Source of the DNA: Melioribacteraceae bacterium | Lineage (GTDB): Bacteria; Bacteroidota; Ignavibacteria; Ignavibacteriales; Melioribacteraceae | Assembly: GCA_023230485.1 (NCBI GenBank) | Contig: JALNXG010000058.1 | Span: 1-24,888 of the forward strand | Length of the DNA stretch: 24,888 nt | Direction of reading: 5' to 3' | In this document: positions 16,136 to 24,449 of the stretch, piece by piece | Position numbering within the stretch: position 1 is the first letter of the stretch | Layout of the letters: the number at the start of each line of letters is the position of its first letter | The notes under the pieces: model-generated | What the model was told of the DNA's origin: nothing | Seen by the model: the letters and a program-made list of their open reading frames with translations, nothing else | Database searches by the model: none | Made by a program: the position numbers and the translations under genes

Positions 16136-16184
16136 ATTTCGGCGGAGAAGTGATTTACATTAGCAATAGGAGAAAATAATTTTT

Positions 16185-16574
16185 ATGAAAACAAATATGG
16201 GTTTATGGATCGATCACAGAAATGCAATTATTGTAAGTCTCACTGAAGACGGTGAGAAAACAAATCGTATCAACTCCAATATTGAAAACGATGCACTAAC
16301 TTACGGGGGGACAAATAATGACTCTGAAGATAATATTCGCGATAGACGATATACAAACTTCATTAACAAATACTATGATGAGGTGATAAAATTTGTACAA
16401 GATGCAGAATCAATTTTTGTTTTTGGCCCTGGGGATGCAAAAAATGAGCTTAAGAAACGTCTTGAAAATGAAATAAAAAATAAACAGATAATTGATATTG
16501 AAACGGTAGATAATATGACCGACAACCAGATTGTAGCAAAAGTTCGGGAATATTTTAAACTTTACAAGAAGTAA
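16185..16574 (+). CDS. baeRF-like (eRF1/Dom34-related) translation-associated protein
   Basis: 129 residues. MGLWIDHRNAIIVSL at the start, RDRRYTNFINKYYDEV in the middle and SIFVFGPGDAKNELKKRLE with a C-terminal MTDNQIVAKVREYF match a family often annotated as 'translational machinery protein', related to domains of archaeal/eukaryotic release factor eRF1 and Dom34. There is no GGQ motif, so it should not hydrolyse peptidyl-tRNA. The neighbouring HPF-type gene suggests a role at stalled or hibernating ribosomes; that is inference. Confidence 0.65.
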   Translation: MKTNMGLWIDHRNAIIVSLTEDGEKTNRINSNIENDALTYGGTNNDSEDNIRDRRYTNFINKYYDEVIKFVQDAESIFVFGPGDAKNELKKRLENEIKNKQIIDIETVDNMTDNQIVAKVREYFKLYKK

Positions 16575-16660
16575 AAATTAACCGTGTCGGAATGGTCTAT
16601 ACTAAAAATTGATGTGGATTTACAAGAACAGCTTTTTTATAATTACTGAAAACCACCGTA

Positions 16661-18589
16661 ATGGATAAATTCAAAAGGATAGCGAATGGAAGAAATACGC
16701 GCGGATTCTATCAGCAGCACATGCTTAATCCGATTAATTTGAAAAATACCCTATCACAATTTATTAACCTTTTTCTTACTATCAGCATTTTTATTATCTG
16801 CATATCAGACTTTCTGATTGCGCAGGAAAAAATCGTTGAATCTAAAGATACTAGCAAGGTAGTCCGGGACATTGAAGACAAATCGGAGAATGATAATTTT
16901 TTTTGGCATATCTTAAAGTCAATTATAGTAAGAGATGATGAACAACAATCCGAGATCACACTTACTGATCCTGACAAAAAAATAATCAAAAATTTTACAG
17001 GAAAAATTATTAGAAAAATTAATATTGAAATTCTGGATGTATTTGGAGCATCAGTATATAACCCAAAAGATACAATCCGAAGCTGGTTACAGGACAGTGG
17101 GAATTCTCTTCATATAAACACAAAAGAATGGATTATTAAAAACAAACTGATTTTTTTTGAGGGACAGATATTTATTCCCTTTTACATCTTGGAAAGTGAA
17201 AGGATAATTAGAGAAAGTCCTTATGTCTATGATGTAAGGATTATTCCAAAACCGATAGCGAACATTGTTGACAGCGTCGACATTATGGTATATGTTCAGG
17301 ATGTCTGGAGTTTAAATGGCAGTGTATCATACAGTCCCGGAAATAAAAACGGAAGTGTTTCTATTTATGATATCAACTTTCTTGGATACGGCAATAAGTT
17401 CTACGGTGGGCTTAATTTTGATCGTGAACTTACACGGGGATGGGACTGGGATGGCAGTTATACCTTCGACAACATTGAAAGGACATTTCTTTCTGCAAAT
17501 ATTTATTATTCAACAGATATGTATAGAGAACAATATGGCGTAAGCATCGGCAGGAATTTTCTCTCACAAATTATTAGTTGGGCAGGAGGTATAGAACAAC
17601 ACTGGCAAAACACCAGATATCCTGAAATATTGAATTCATCAGGGCTTATAGAAACTGTTCGTTATAACCAACAGGATTATTGGCTGGGATACGCATTTAA
17701 CTTAAGACAGTTTGATTCAAGTGAAGAAAATCAGAATGCATTTAATGTCTCAGGAAGAATTACTAGAAATGTATTCAGTCAGAAGCCAAGATTGGATACA
17801 CTGAATTTATTTCAGGATAATACATTTTATATGAGTCGTATTGGATATTCCAATAGAAAATATTATCAGGATCAATACATATTCGGTCTTGGAAAAACTG
17901 AGGATATTCCACTGGTGTATATGATTGCGTTTCTCTACGGCTACGAAGTAGGTTCAAATTCCAGTAGACCATATTATGGATTTAAGAGCGGTTATAGTTT
18001 CCACAATGATCCTTTAGGTTATTTTTACGGGGGTTTTCAAATTGGAGCATTCCGCAGCAATCAAAAATGGTTAAATCTTACCTACATTATGGAAGTGATG
18101 TATTTCTCAAATTTTAATGTTGTCGGCAAATGGAAATGGAGACAATACATTAGAAGCAATTATTCCTACAGTTATGATCCGATCAGACCACGTGATATTA
18201 TGAACATCAATAATGAAAGTGGAATCAGGGGCTTCTCGGACGACTACTTAAAAGGAGGAAAAAAGTTGTTACTGAATTATGAGGTTGATATTTTTGCTCC
18301 ATTTCAATTTTTAGGTTTTAAATTGGCATTTATTACATTTGCTGATCTTGCTCTGATCTCTTCAAATAATAATTCATTATTTACTAGTAAGCTTTATCAA
18401 GGATATGGAATTGGCTTCAAGATAAAAAATGAACACCTTATTTTCCCGACATTTCAGTTTATGTTTGGTTTTTATCCCAACACATCACATGCAGACGGGA
18501 ACAATTTTAAGGCGTTTCATCAAAATGAAATATACTATCACTTAAATAAATTTGAATTTTCAATCCCTTCTATTGTAACAATAGAATGA
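16661..18589 (+). CDS. Omp85-superfamily outer-membrane beta-barrel protein
   Basis: 642 residues from ATG 16661; Met21 (16721) is an alternative that places the signal peptide (FINLFLTISIFIICISDFLIAQ) closer to the N-terminus. After it comes a POTRA-like region (about 115-215: GKIIRKINIEILDVFG, then ESERIIRESPYVYDVRIIP), then alternating beta strands with aromatic girdles. The motif GIRGFSDDYLKGG near residue 525 corresponds to the VRGF/Y motif in the barrel of BamA/TamA/FhaC proteins. It is shorter than BamA and has only one or two POTRA units, so a dedicated exporter or surface-antigen-type protein is more likely. It stands alone between the translation genes and the glycyl radical cluster. 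Confidence 0.75.
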   Translation: MDKFKRIANGRNTRGFYQQHMLNPINLKNTLSQFINLFLTISIFIICISDFLIAQEKIVESKDTSKVVRDIEDKSENDNFFWHILKSIIVRDDEQQSEITLTDPDKKIIKNFTGKIIRKINIEILDVFGASVYNPKDTIRSWLQDSGNSLHINTKEWIIKNKLIFFEGQIFIPFYILESERIIRESPYVYDVRIIPKPIANIVDSVDIMVYVQDVWSLNGSVSYSPGNKNGSVSIYDINFLGYGNKFYGGLNFDRELTRGWDWDGSYTFDNIERTFLSANIYYSTDMYREQYGVSIGRNFLSQIISWAGGIEQHWQNTRYPEILNSSGLIETVRYNQQDYWLGYAFNLRQFDSSEENQNAFNVSGRITRNVFSQKPRLDTLNLFQDNTFYMSRIGYSNRKYYQDQYIFGLGKTEDIPLVYMIAFLYGYEVGSNSSRPYYGFKSGYSFHNDPLGYFYGGFQIGAFRSNQKWLNLTYIMEVMYFSNFNVVGKWKWRQYIRSNYSYSYDPIRPRDIMNINNESGIRGFSDDYLKGGKKLLLNYEVDIFAPFQFLGFKLAFITFADLALISSNNNSLFTSKLYQGYGIGFKIKNEHLIFPTFQFMFGFYPNTSHADGNNFKAFHQNEIYYHLNKFEFSIPSIVTIE

Positions 18590-18930
18590 ATATTGAATTG
18601 AAAAGAATCCGGATCTATTTCCTATATAACTACTTTAACCATACTTCCTCTGATTTGTTGATAGAAATTTCCTTTTAATAAACCCATCAAAAGATGTAGT
18701 TCCTTTTTCATCCCTTTGGCTGATTGATAAAGGACACTAATATGTTGTACGTTCAGTTGTAACGATAAAAAACTATTTAGAACCAGAGGTGATTGAACAA
18801 GGATAGGTGTTCGTAATAAAATATCAAGGACAATATAAGATGATCTTAATTATGAGAAAGGATCAAAGTACAAAATCAATAACCCCTGTTTTGTATATGT
18901 AATAAATGTAACCTTTATAGGAGGTATAAC
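18590..18930. other. Gene-free leader region of the glycyl radical cluster
   Basis: No reading frame is convincing. It contains the shared element at 18686-18732 and ends in a strong Shine-Dalgarno AGGAGG (18920-18925) for the decarboxylase gene. No riboswitch or terminator is recognised. Confidence 0.55.
18686..18732 (+). promoter_or_regulatory. Shared 45-bp regulatory element, copy 3
   Basis: ATCAAAAGATGTAGTTCCTT, then TTTCATCCCTTTG, then GCTGATTGATAAA. It aligns with the elements at 14169-14215 (opposite strand) and 14771-14818. It sits about 200-245 bp before the decarboxylase start. Here CATC-AAAA-GATG forms a perfect small inverted repeat at its left side. Confidence 0.6.
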
Positions 18931-21645
18931 ATGTCAAAAAAATTGAAAGAGGTACTGGCTAATGCTGGAATCTCTATGGACTTGCAGTCCGGTGGAGCAG
19001 CACCAGAAAAAATGGTTGATCGCGAAGTTAAACGAGAACCGCATCCCAGAATAAAAAAGCTAAAAGATATTTTCATGGATACATTATCTTCGGCAAATAA
19101 TGAATTCACTTACTGGTATACACGTGAGTATATGATGCATGATTGTGAGATTCCAGTTGTTCGCCGAGCGATGGCATTAAAATCTGCCTTTTCTCATTCA
19201 ACACCAGCAATTTATCCCGGTGAATTATTGGTTATGCACAAAGCATCATATTTCCGTGGATCTTTCCCAATGCCATGGTTATCAGAAGGATTTTACATGG
19301 CTCATGAAGATGAGTTTTATAAGGAAGCTTTAAAAAGAGGTTCTGCTTCTGTTGACGAACATTCCAAGTTTGGACAAGGCGGCGGAAACGTAACTAAGAG
19401 TTTTGGTAAAGTAATTTCTATAGCCGGTAAATTCGGTATGCGTCAAGAGGAAATTCCTGCCTTATTAAAATTAGCGAAAATGTGGTATGGTAAATCGGTA
19501 GACGATTTAGGTAATAAGTATGAGAAAATGGTCCCCGAATATAAAACCAAGGAGCAAATAATGAGAAGCATTATTTGTATGTTCGATTCCGGTTTTACAT
19601 TGCCACAGGGCCGTGAAATTATTAACTATTATTATCCGTTAGAATATGGCTTCGATGGTATCATTAAAATTGCTAAAGAGCTGAAAGATAAAGTAGCAGG
19701 CAAGGCAGATGGGGACGGAATGGTTGGAATGAACCGTCTTTATAATTACGAAGCTATTATTCTTGTTATTGAAGGAATGCAGAAGTGGATTAATAATTAT
19801 GCAAAGGAAGCACACAGATTAGAAAAAATTACTCAAGACGAAAAACAAAAAGAGGAATACAAAAGCATTGCTGAAAGATTAGAATGGATAGAACATAATC
19901 CACCTAGAACTTTCATTGAAGCTTTCCAGATGATTGAAACTCTTCATATCGGTGTCTTGAATGAAGATGCAATTTCCGGAATGTCGCCGGGAAGAATTGG
20001 TTTAGTATTATACCCTTATTTTGAACAGGATATTGAAGCAGGAAGACTTACTGAGGATGAAGCAATTGAATTGTTAGAACAGGATAGAATTGTAAAAACG
20101 TCTATTGATTGTTTCGCTTCAACAGGTGTTGTTGGAGGTGTATTATCCGGTAATACATTTAATACGGTTTCTGTTGGCGGATTAGATAGAGAAGGTCAAT
20201 CAGCAGTTAACCGTCTTGAATATCTGATTCTTGAGGCTTCAGCAAATAACGCAATGCCTCAGTCAACAATTGCACTTCTTTATGATGAAAAACTCCCTGA
20301 AGATTTTTTAATGCTTGCAATGGAAGTAATTAAATGTGGAACCGGCTATCCGGCATTCATGAATACTGTGATTGCGCAAGAATTTTTAATGAAGCAATAC
20401 TGTAAAGAAGGAATGAATCTTGAAGATGTTAGATCATGGGCTATTGGCGGTTGTCTTGAAACATCTCCAAGTGTATGGGAACTATTACATCTGAACGGGA
20501 AAGAGTATTGGATTCCCGGAGGTGCTGGTCAACCCACTAGTGTAGGTGTCCATTTTCTATCAATGCCAAAAGTACTTGAATTGGTTCTGTTTAATGGTAT
20601 TGACCCTAGAACAAAAGAAAAAGTATATGAACCACATAATAGTAAACTTGAAACCTATGAAGAACTTTGGAAACAGTTCAAATTATATTGGCAAATAACT
20701 TGCCAGGTTCTAACATGGACCAATAATATTCAGCATGATGTCTGGAGAAAGAACAATATGGCGATTCTCAATTCACTAATGAAGCCGGATTGTTTGGACA
20801 AAGGTCATCTTATAAATGAATTAGGGTATAGATACAACGGAACATTCAGTATTGAAAGTGCAGGTACTATTACAATGGTTAACTCGCTAGCTGCTTTAAA
20901 GAAAATTGTTTACGATGATAAATCAGAAACTTTAGATACTATTAAAGATGCTATACTTGATAATTTCGGATTTAAAGATGCTAGCGAAGTTAACTCTTTT
21001 TCTTTGGCAGATCAGGAAAGAAAGAATAATGATGCCGGGAAATGGGAAAAATTACATTTCGAAGTATTGCAAGCTCCTAAATATGGCAACGATGATAAAT
21101 TTGCTGATAATATTTTGTTGGAGTGGGAAGAATTCTTCTGCGAAGATGCAACGCATTACGAATCCCTTTATGGTCTTAATATGTATCCTTGCCAAATTTC
21201 TGTTTCAACACACGGCGCAATGGGTTCAGCTACATTGGCAACAGCAGATGGCCGTCTTTCCGGAACTACATTTGCAGACGCCTCAATGTCGGCATTCCCT
21301 GGAACCGATAGAAATGGACCATATGCTTTATTGAACTCAGCATCTATTTGGGATCATGCACAATCCCAAAATTCACAGTTGAATATTAAGATCCATCCAA
21401 CAGCAATAAGAGGAATTGAAGGATCAAAAAAATTACTTGCCCTTACAAGAGCTTATATGCGAAAAGGCGGTTTTCATATTCAGTATAATATCGTTGATTC
21501 AAAAGTATTAGCAGCAGCACAAAAGAATCCGGAAAATTACAGAGACTTAATGGTACGCGTCGCCGGTTTTACTCAGTACTGGGTGGAAATTGGTAAGGCG
21601 GTACAGGACGAATTAATTGCAAGAACAGAATATGAAGGAGTATAG
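18931..21645 (+). CDS. hpdB: 4-Hydroxyphenylacetate decarboxylase-type glycyl radical enzyme, large subunit
   Basis: 904 residues behind AGGAGG. The C-terminal radical motif is RVAGFTQYW with the radical glycine at Gly879; the thiyl site is GGCLETSP with Cys508 and Glu510. Compared from memory with Clostridium HpdB (about 897 residues), the match is strong end to end (PVVRRAMALKSAFSH, GQGGGNVTKSFG, YRYNG and the C-terminal EYEGV). Residues thought to hold substrate (Ser344, His536, Glu637 in the clostridial enzyme) are found at a constant offset of five: Ser349, His541, Glu642. Expected reaction: 4-hydroxyphenylacetate to p-cresol plus CO2, in the cytosol without oxygen. The small subunit, transporter and activase follow. 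Arylacetate relatives (phenylacetate or indoleacetate decarboxylase) remain possible, but a small-subunit gene favours the 4-hydroxyphenylacetate type. Confidence 0.85.
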   Translation: MSKKLKEVLANAGISMDLQSGGAAPEKMVDREVKREPHPRIKKLKDIFMDTLSSANNEFTYWYTREYMMHDCEIPVVRRAMALKSAFSHSTPAIYPGELLVMHKASYFRGSFPMPWLSEGFYMAHEDEFYKEALKRGSASVDEHSKFGQGGGNVTKSFGKVISIAGKFGMRQEEIPALLKLAKMWYGKSVDDLGNKYEKMVPEYKTKEQIMRSIICMFDSGFTLPQGREIINYYYPLEYGFDGIIKIAKELKDKVAGKADGDGMVGMNRLYNYEAIILVIEGMQKWINNYAKEAHRLEKITQDEKQKEEYKSIAERLEWIEHNPPRTFIEAFQMIETLHIGVLNEDAISGMSPGRIGLVLYPYFEQDIEAGRLTEDEAIELLEQDRIVKTSIDCFASTGVVGGVLSGNTFNTVSVGGLDREGQSAVNRLEYLILEASANNAMPQSTIALLYDEKLPEDFLMLAMEVIKCGTGYPAFMNTVIAQEFLMKQYCKEGMNLEDVRSWAIGGCLETSPSVWELLHLNGKEYWIPGGAGQPTSVGVHFLSMPKVLELVLFNGIDPRTKEKVYEPHNSKLETYEELWKQFKLYWQITCQVLTWTNNIQHDVWRKNNMAILNSLMKPDCLDKGHLINELGYRYNGTFSIESAGTITMVNSLAALKKIVYDDKSETLDTIKDAILDNFGFKDASEVNSFSLADQERKNNDAGKWEKLHFEVLQAPKYGNDDKFADNILLEWEEFFCEDATHYESLYGLNMYPCQISVSTHGAMGSATLATADGRLSGTTFADASMSAFPGTDRNGPYALLNSASIWDHAQSQNSQLNIKIHPTAIRGIEGSKKLLALTRAYMRKGGFHIQYNIVDSKVLAAAQKNPENYRDLMVRVAGFTQYWVEIGKAVQDELIARTEYEGV

Positions 21646-21649
21646 AAAA

Positions 21650-21916
21650 ATGGAAAATCTATTATATAGAGATGCCCGTAATTACGTTCCGATTGATGTT
21701 ACAAAAGGAATAGATCATTTAACCGGTCAGATAGTAATGGCAGATAAAGAAGCACCGAACGGCTATGAAGTAATGCCAAAATGCAAAAACTGCAAAAACT
21801 TTAAAGACGATGGTGAGCTGATGGGAATTTGTGAAAGCTCGATGAGTAACCCGAAATTCTTTGCTTATCCCGACATGGTAGCTGTTACATGTGAAATGTA
21901 TTCAAACAAATTATAA
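21650..21916 (+). CDS. hpdC: Small iron-sulfur subunit of the decarboxylase, single-cluster form
   Basis: 88 residues from ATG 21650, with GGAG overlapping the end of the preceding gene (4 bp gap). The C-terminal half keeps CKNCKNF, then GICES and VTCEMY (Cys45, 48, 61, 81), the ligand set of the C-terminal [4Fe-4S] cluster of clostridial HpdC. The N-terminal half aligns with HpdC (RDARNYVPIDVTKGIDHLTG), but the cluster ligands expected there are replaced: Ala9 and Asp22 stand where cysteines are expected, and the third cysteine and the histidine also appear absent. So it probably holds one cluster, not two. In the clostridial enzyme this subunit stabilises the large subunit. Confidence 0.8.
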   Translation: MENLLYRDARNYVPIDVTKGIDHLTGQIVMADKEAPNGYEVMPKCKNCKNFKDDGELMGICESSMSNPKFFAYPDMVAVTCEMYSNKL

Positions 21917-21930
21917 TCGGTTTGTGATAG

Positions 21931-21966
21931 ACGAAGGGTGCAAACTTGCACTCTTCGTTTTTATTT
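21931..21966 (+). terminator. Intrinsic terminator or attenuator after the small subunit gene
   Basis: Arms ACGAAGGGTGCAA (21931-21943) and TTGCACTCTTCGT (21946-21958) pair throughout with one G-U, followed by TTTTATTTT. It lies between the decarboxylase subunits and the transporter, so it may reduce read-through and set a higher level of enzyme than of transporter. Confidence 0.75.
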
Positions 21967-22006
21967 TAAATTATAAGCCGAAAATATTTAAAAAGTGAGA
22001 AGGAAT

Positions 22007-23299
22007 ATGGAAAATAGTAAAGCAAGAAGATACGGATGGTCGGTTGTTGCTGCATCTTGGTTAGCTGTGTTCTGTTTGTTCGGATATCGTGCAACATTTG
22101 CCATTCTTAAAGGGCCAATGAGTGTTGATCTTGGATGGACGCAAGCACAAGTAAGTTTAGGTTACTCATTAATGATGGTGTTTTATGCGATCACTGCTTT
22201 CTTTGCAGGAATGATACTTGATAAATGGGGAACGAAACCTGTTTATGCAGTTGCAGCCGTTTTTGGTGCATTAGGTTTTTGGCTTACAAGTATGGTGCAT
22301 TCTCATTTAGCCTATCTATTTACATTTGGATTAATAGCAGGTATTGCAACCGGTATGCTATGGGTTACTTCAACAGTATCTGTTCGTATGTGGTACGTTG
22401 GAAAATCATATGGCACTATGTGGGGAATTGCATTTGCCGGAGCTCCAATGGCACAATTAGTTTTAGCATTTGTTACTAAAGACGCTTTATCCGGTGGTGA
22501 ACCTGATGCATGGAGAGGTGCAATGGTCCTTTTATCGGTAATAATGTTTGCTGCTTTAGTTTTAGCAGTAGTTTTAGCAAAGAAAACTCCTGAGTCTTAT
22601 GGCATGAAAGCATTTGGTGAATTGCCAACACCTAAAGGAGGCACGGCAAAAACTGAGTATATCTGGTCAACAAAAGAAGCTTTTTCTAAATATGCAATCT
22701 GGGCTGCAATCATAACTTTTTTGGCTTCTATGATGGGTGAATTTTTAATATGGACTCAAGTAGTTAGCTATTGGACTGCTGATTTAGGATGGACAAGAGA
22801 TACCGCTGTAAATGTTTATGCAATAATTGGATTAATTGGAATTTTTAGTATGCCTATTCTTGGTTTTGTTGCTGATAAAGTAGTTCAAAAAGTTGGTAAT
22901 GAAGTTAAAGGAAGAAAGATAATGTTAATCATTGGTCCTACTACCGGCGCAATAGCCTGCCTGCTATTATTAGCTTCAGGTGCATCAATGACATGGGCAT
23001 ATATTGCCTGCTTTATCTTTGCTATTTATTGGGCAATTGTTCCAGGTGGTATTGTTGGTTATACAGGAGCTATATATGGAAGAAAGACATTAGGGAAAAT
23101 CTGGGGACTTGCTACTTTAATGGTTATGGGTGTAGGTCCATTTCTTGGATCATTTATCGGTGGTTTATTAAAAGATATATCGGGCAGCTATACATACTCA
23201 ATTTATTATGCTCTCGGTTCATTTATTCTTTCAATAATTCTTGCAACAACATTACCGATGGCTGCTAAACCAAAAACTGAAGTAAACGATATTCTTTGA
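22007..23299 (+). CDS. MFS transporter, probably for the aromatic acid substrate or product
   Basis: 430 residues from ATG 22007 behind GAGAAGGA. About 12 hydrophobic helices. The loop after helix 2 has DKWGTKPVY, a form of the MFS motif DRxGRR, and the C-terminal half has the related loop (ADKVVQKVGNEVKGRK). The start, GWSVVAASWLAVFCLFGYR, resembles the oxalate/formate-antiporter and monocarboxylate-like MFS group. MFS genes are found beside arylacetate decarboxylase genes, so uptake of 4-hydroxyphenylacetate, or exchange for the product or another anion, is likely but not shown. Confidence 0.8.
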   Translation: MENSKARRYGWSVVAASWLAVFCLFGYRATFAILKGPMSVDLGWTQAQVSLGYSLMMVFYAITAFFAGMILDKWGTKPVYAVAAVFGALGFWLTSMVHSHLAYLFTFGLIAGIATGMLWVTSTVSVRMWYVGKSYGTMWGIAFAGAPMAQLVLAFVTKDALSGGEPDAWRGAMVLLSVIMFAALVLAVVLAKKTPESYGMKAFGELPTPKGGTAKTEYIWSTKEAFSKYAIWAAIITFLASMMGEFLIWTQVVSYWTADLGWTRDTAVNVYAIIGLIGIFSMPILGFVADKVVQKVGNEVKGRKIMLIIGPTTGAIACLLLLASGASMTWAYIACFIFAIYWAIVPGGIVGYTGAIYGRKTLGKIWGLATLMVMGVGPFLGSFIGGLLKDISGSYTYSIYYALGSFILSIILATTLPMAAKPKTEVNDIL

Positions 23300-23329
23300 T
23301 CATTGATTCATAAGCATTAATAATTTTCA

Positions 23330-23357
23330 TGAAGATCCACATCACTGTGGATCTTCA
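23330..23357 (+). terminator. Hairpin between transporter and activase genes
   Basis: Arms TGAAGATCCACA (23330-23341) and TGTGGATCTTCA (23346-23357) form a perfect 12-bp stem with a TCAC loop. The following bases AATTTCATAAAA lack a clear U-tract, so it may be a weak terminator, an mRNA-stabilising stem, or an operator for the activase gene. Confidence 0.55.
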
Positions 23358-23402
23358 AATTTCATAAAATAACTTAGAGTGTTAATTACACAAGGTGATT
23401 TG

Positions 23403-24395
23403 ATGTTAACCCCAGAATACGAACAAGTTGAAAATACGAAAGAAGTAGTAACGATAGACAAAGGTGAATTAAAGGGTTTGATATTCGATATTCAAGGTCA
23501 TTCTGTTCATGATGGACCCGGAACAAGAACCACTGTATTCATGAATGGTTGCCCGCTCAATTGTATCTGGTGCTGCAATCCGGAAGGATTATTCCACAAT
23601 CCCGTTATGTTGTATATGGAATCAAGATGTGTTAGTTGCTATGCTTGTATTAAGGCATGTCCCTCCGATGCAATAACAATTAGAGAAGATAAAAAACTAA
23701 TACATGATAGAAGTAAATGCGATGTCTGCAAAACTCACGAATGTGTAGATGTATGCCTTCATGAAGCTTCTTTATTAAGCGGCAAGTATTACACTATTAA
23801 CGAATTGATGGATTTATTCCAACGTGACCGTCAATTTTGGGGAGGCACGGGAGGGGTTTCATTTAGCGGCGGTGAACCATTGCTTCAAAGAGATTTTATG
23901 CTAGAGTTGCTTAAAAGATGTAAAAAATCTTATATCCATGTCGCAGTTGAAACTACTTCATGTTTTGATACAGATTATTACATGGAAACGATGAATTATA
24001 TCAACTGGGTTTTTACGGATATTAAACACATGGACCCCGTTAAACATAAAGAACTTACCGGTGTAGATAATAAATTAATCTTAATAAATATTGAAACTCT
24101 TGCTGCGAAAGAAGATTGGAATGGTTTTATTGTTCCTAGAATACCTATAATACCGGGATTAAATGATTCGGATGAGAATATAAGGGAAACCGCTAAATTC
24201 GTTAAAAGAATTGGACTGGAAGTTATTAATATTCTTCCTTTTCATCGTCTGGGAGGATCAAAATATACAGAGCTTGGCAGGACCTATCAATTTATGGATC
24301 AGAAACCACCTTCAGATGAACATATGCTGTCGTTAAAAAAATTAATTGAAGAAGAGGGGCTTGTATGTTATGTGGGTTACGAGACACCATTCTAA
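23403..24395 (+). CDS. hpdA: Glycyl radical enzyme activase (radical SAM)
   Basis: 330 residues from ATG 23403, preceded by AAGGTGA; a GTG at 23379 is a less likely start. GLIFDIQGHSVHDGPGTRT, then the radical SAM motif CPLNCIWC, identify a pyruvate formate-lyase-activase-type enzyme. A ferredoxin-like insert follows: CVSCYACIKACP (CxxCxxCxxxC) and CDVCKTHECVDVC, giving two extra [4Fe-4S] clusters as in HpdA and related activases. FSGGEPLLQ is the SAM-binding GGE region. It abstracts a hydrogen from Gly879 of the decarboxylase using the 5'-deoxyadenosyl radical. Separated from the transporter by 103 bp and a hairpin. Confidence 0.85.
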   Translation: MLTPEYEQVENTKEVVTIDKGELKGLIFDIQGHSVHDGPGTRTTVFMNGCPLNCIWCCNPEGLFHNPVMLYMESRCVSCYACIKACPSDAITIREDKKLIHDRSKCDVCKTHECVDVCLHEASLLSGKYYTINELMDLFQRDRQFWGGTGGVSFSGGEPLLQRDFMLELLKRCKKSYIHVAVETTSCFDTDYYMETMNYINWVFTDIKHMDPVKHKELTGVDNKLILINIETLAAKEDWNGFIVPRIPIIPGLNDSDENIRETAKFVKRIGLEVINILPFHRLGGSKYTELGRTYQFMDQKPPSDEHMLSLKKLIEEEGLVCYVGYETPF

Positions 24396-24449
24396 ACTCT
24401 ATTGTGGAAATTAAAATATTGCTTTAAGATAATTGCAAGGACAAATAAA

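Noticed and set aside
14390..16155. Recurring GAAGTGAT near several gene boundaries (14393, 15626, 16147)
   Set aside because: Eight bases in AT-rich DNA with varying position and no extended similarity; likely chance, or part of ordinary Shine-Dalgarno contexts.
20948..21334. 128-codon open frame inside the decarboxylase gene
   Set aside because: It lies in another frame of a well-conserved gene, has no ribosome site, and reads like out-of-frame sequence.
18931..21916. Benzylsuccinate synthase (toluene activation)
   Set aside because: The large subunit follows HpdB end to end, including His541 and Glu642, and there is only one small subunit with HpdC-like flanks; BSS has two small subunits.
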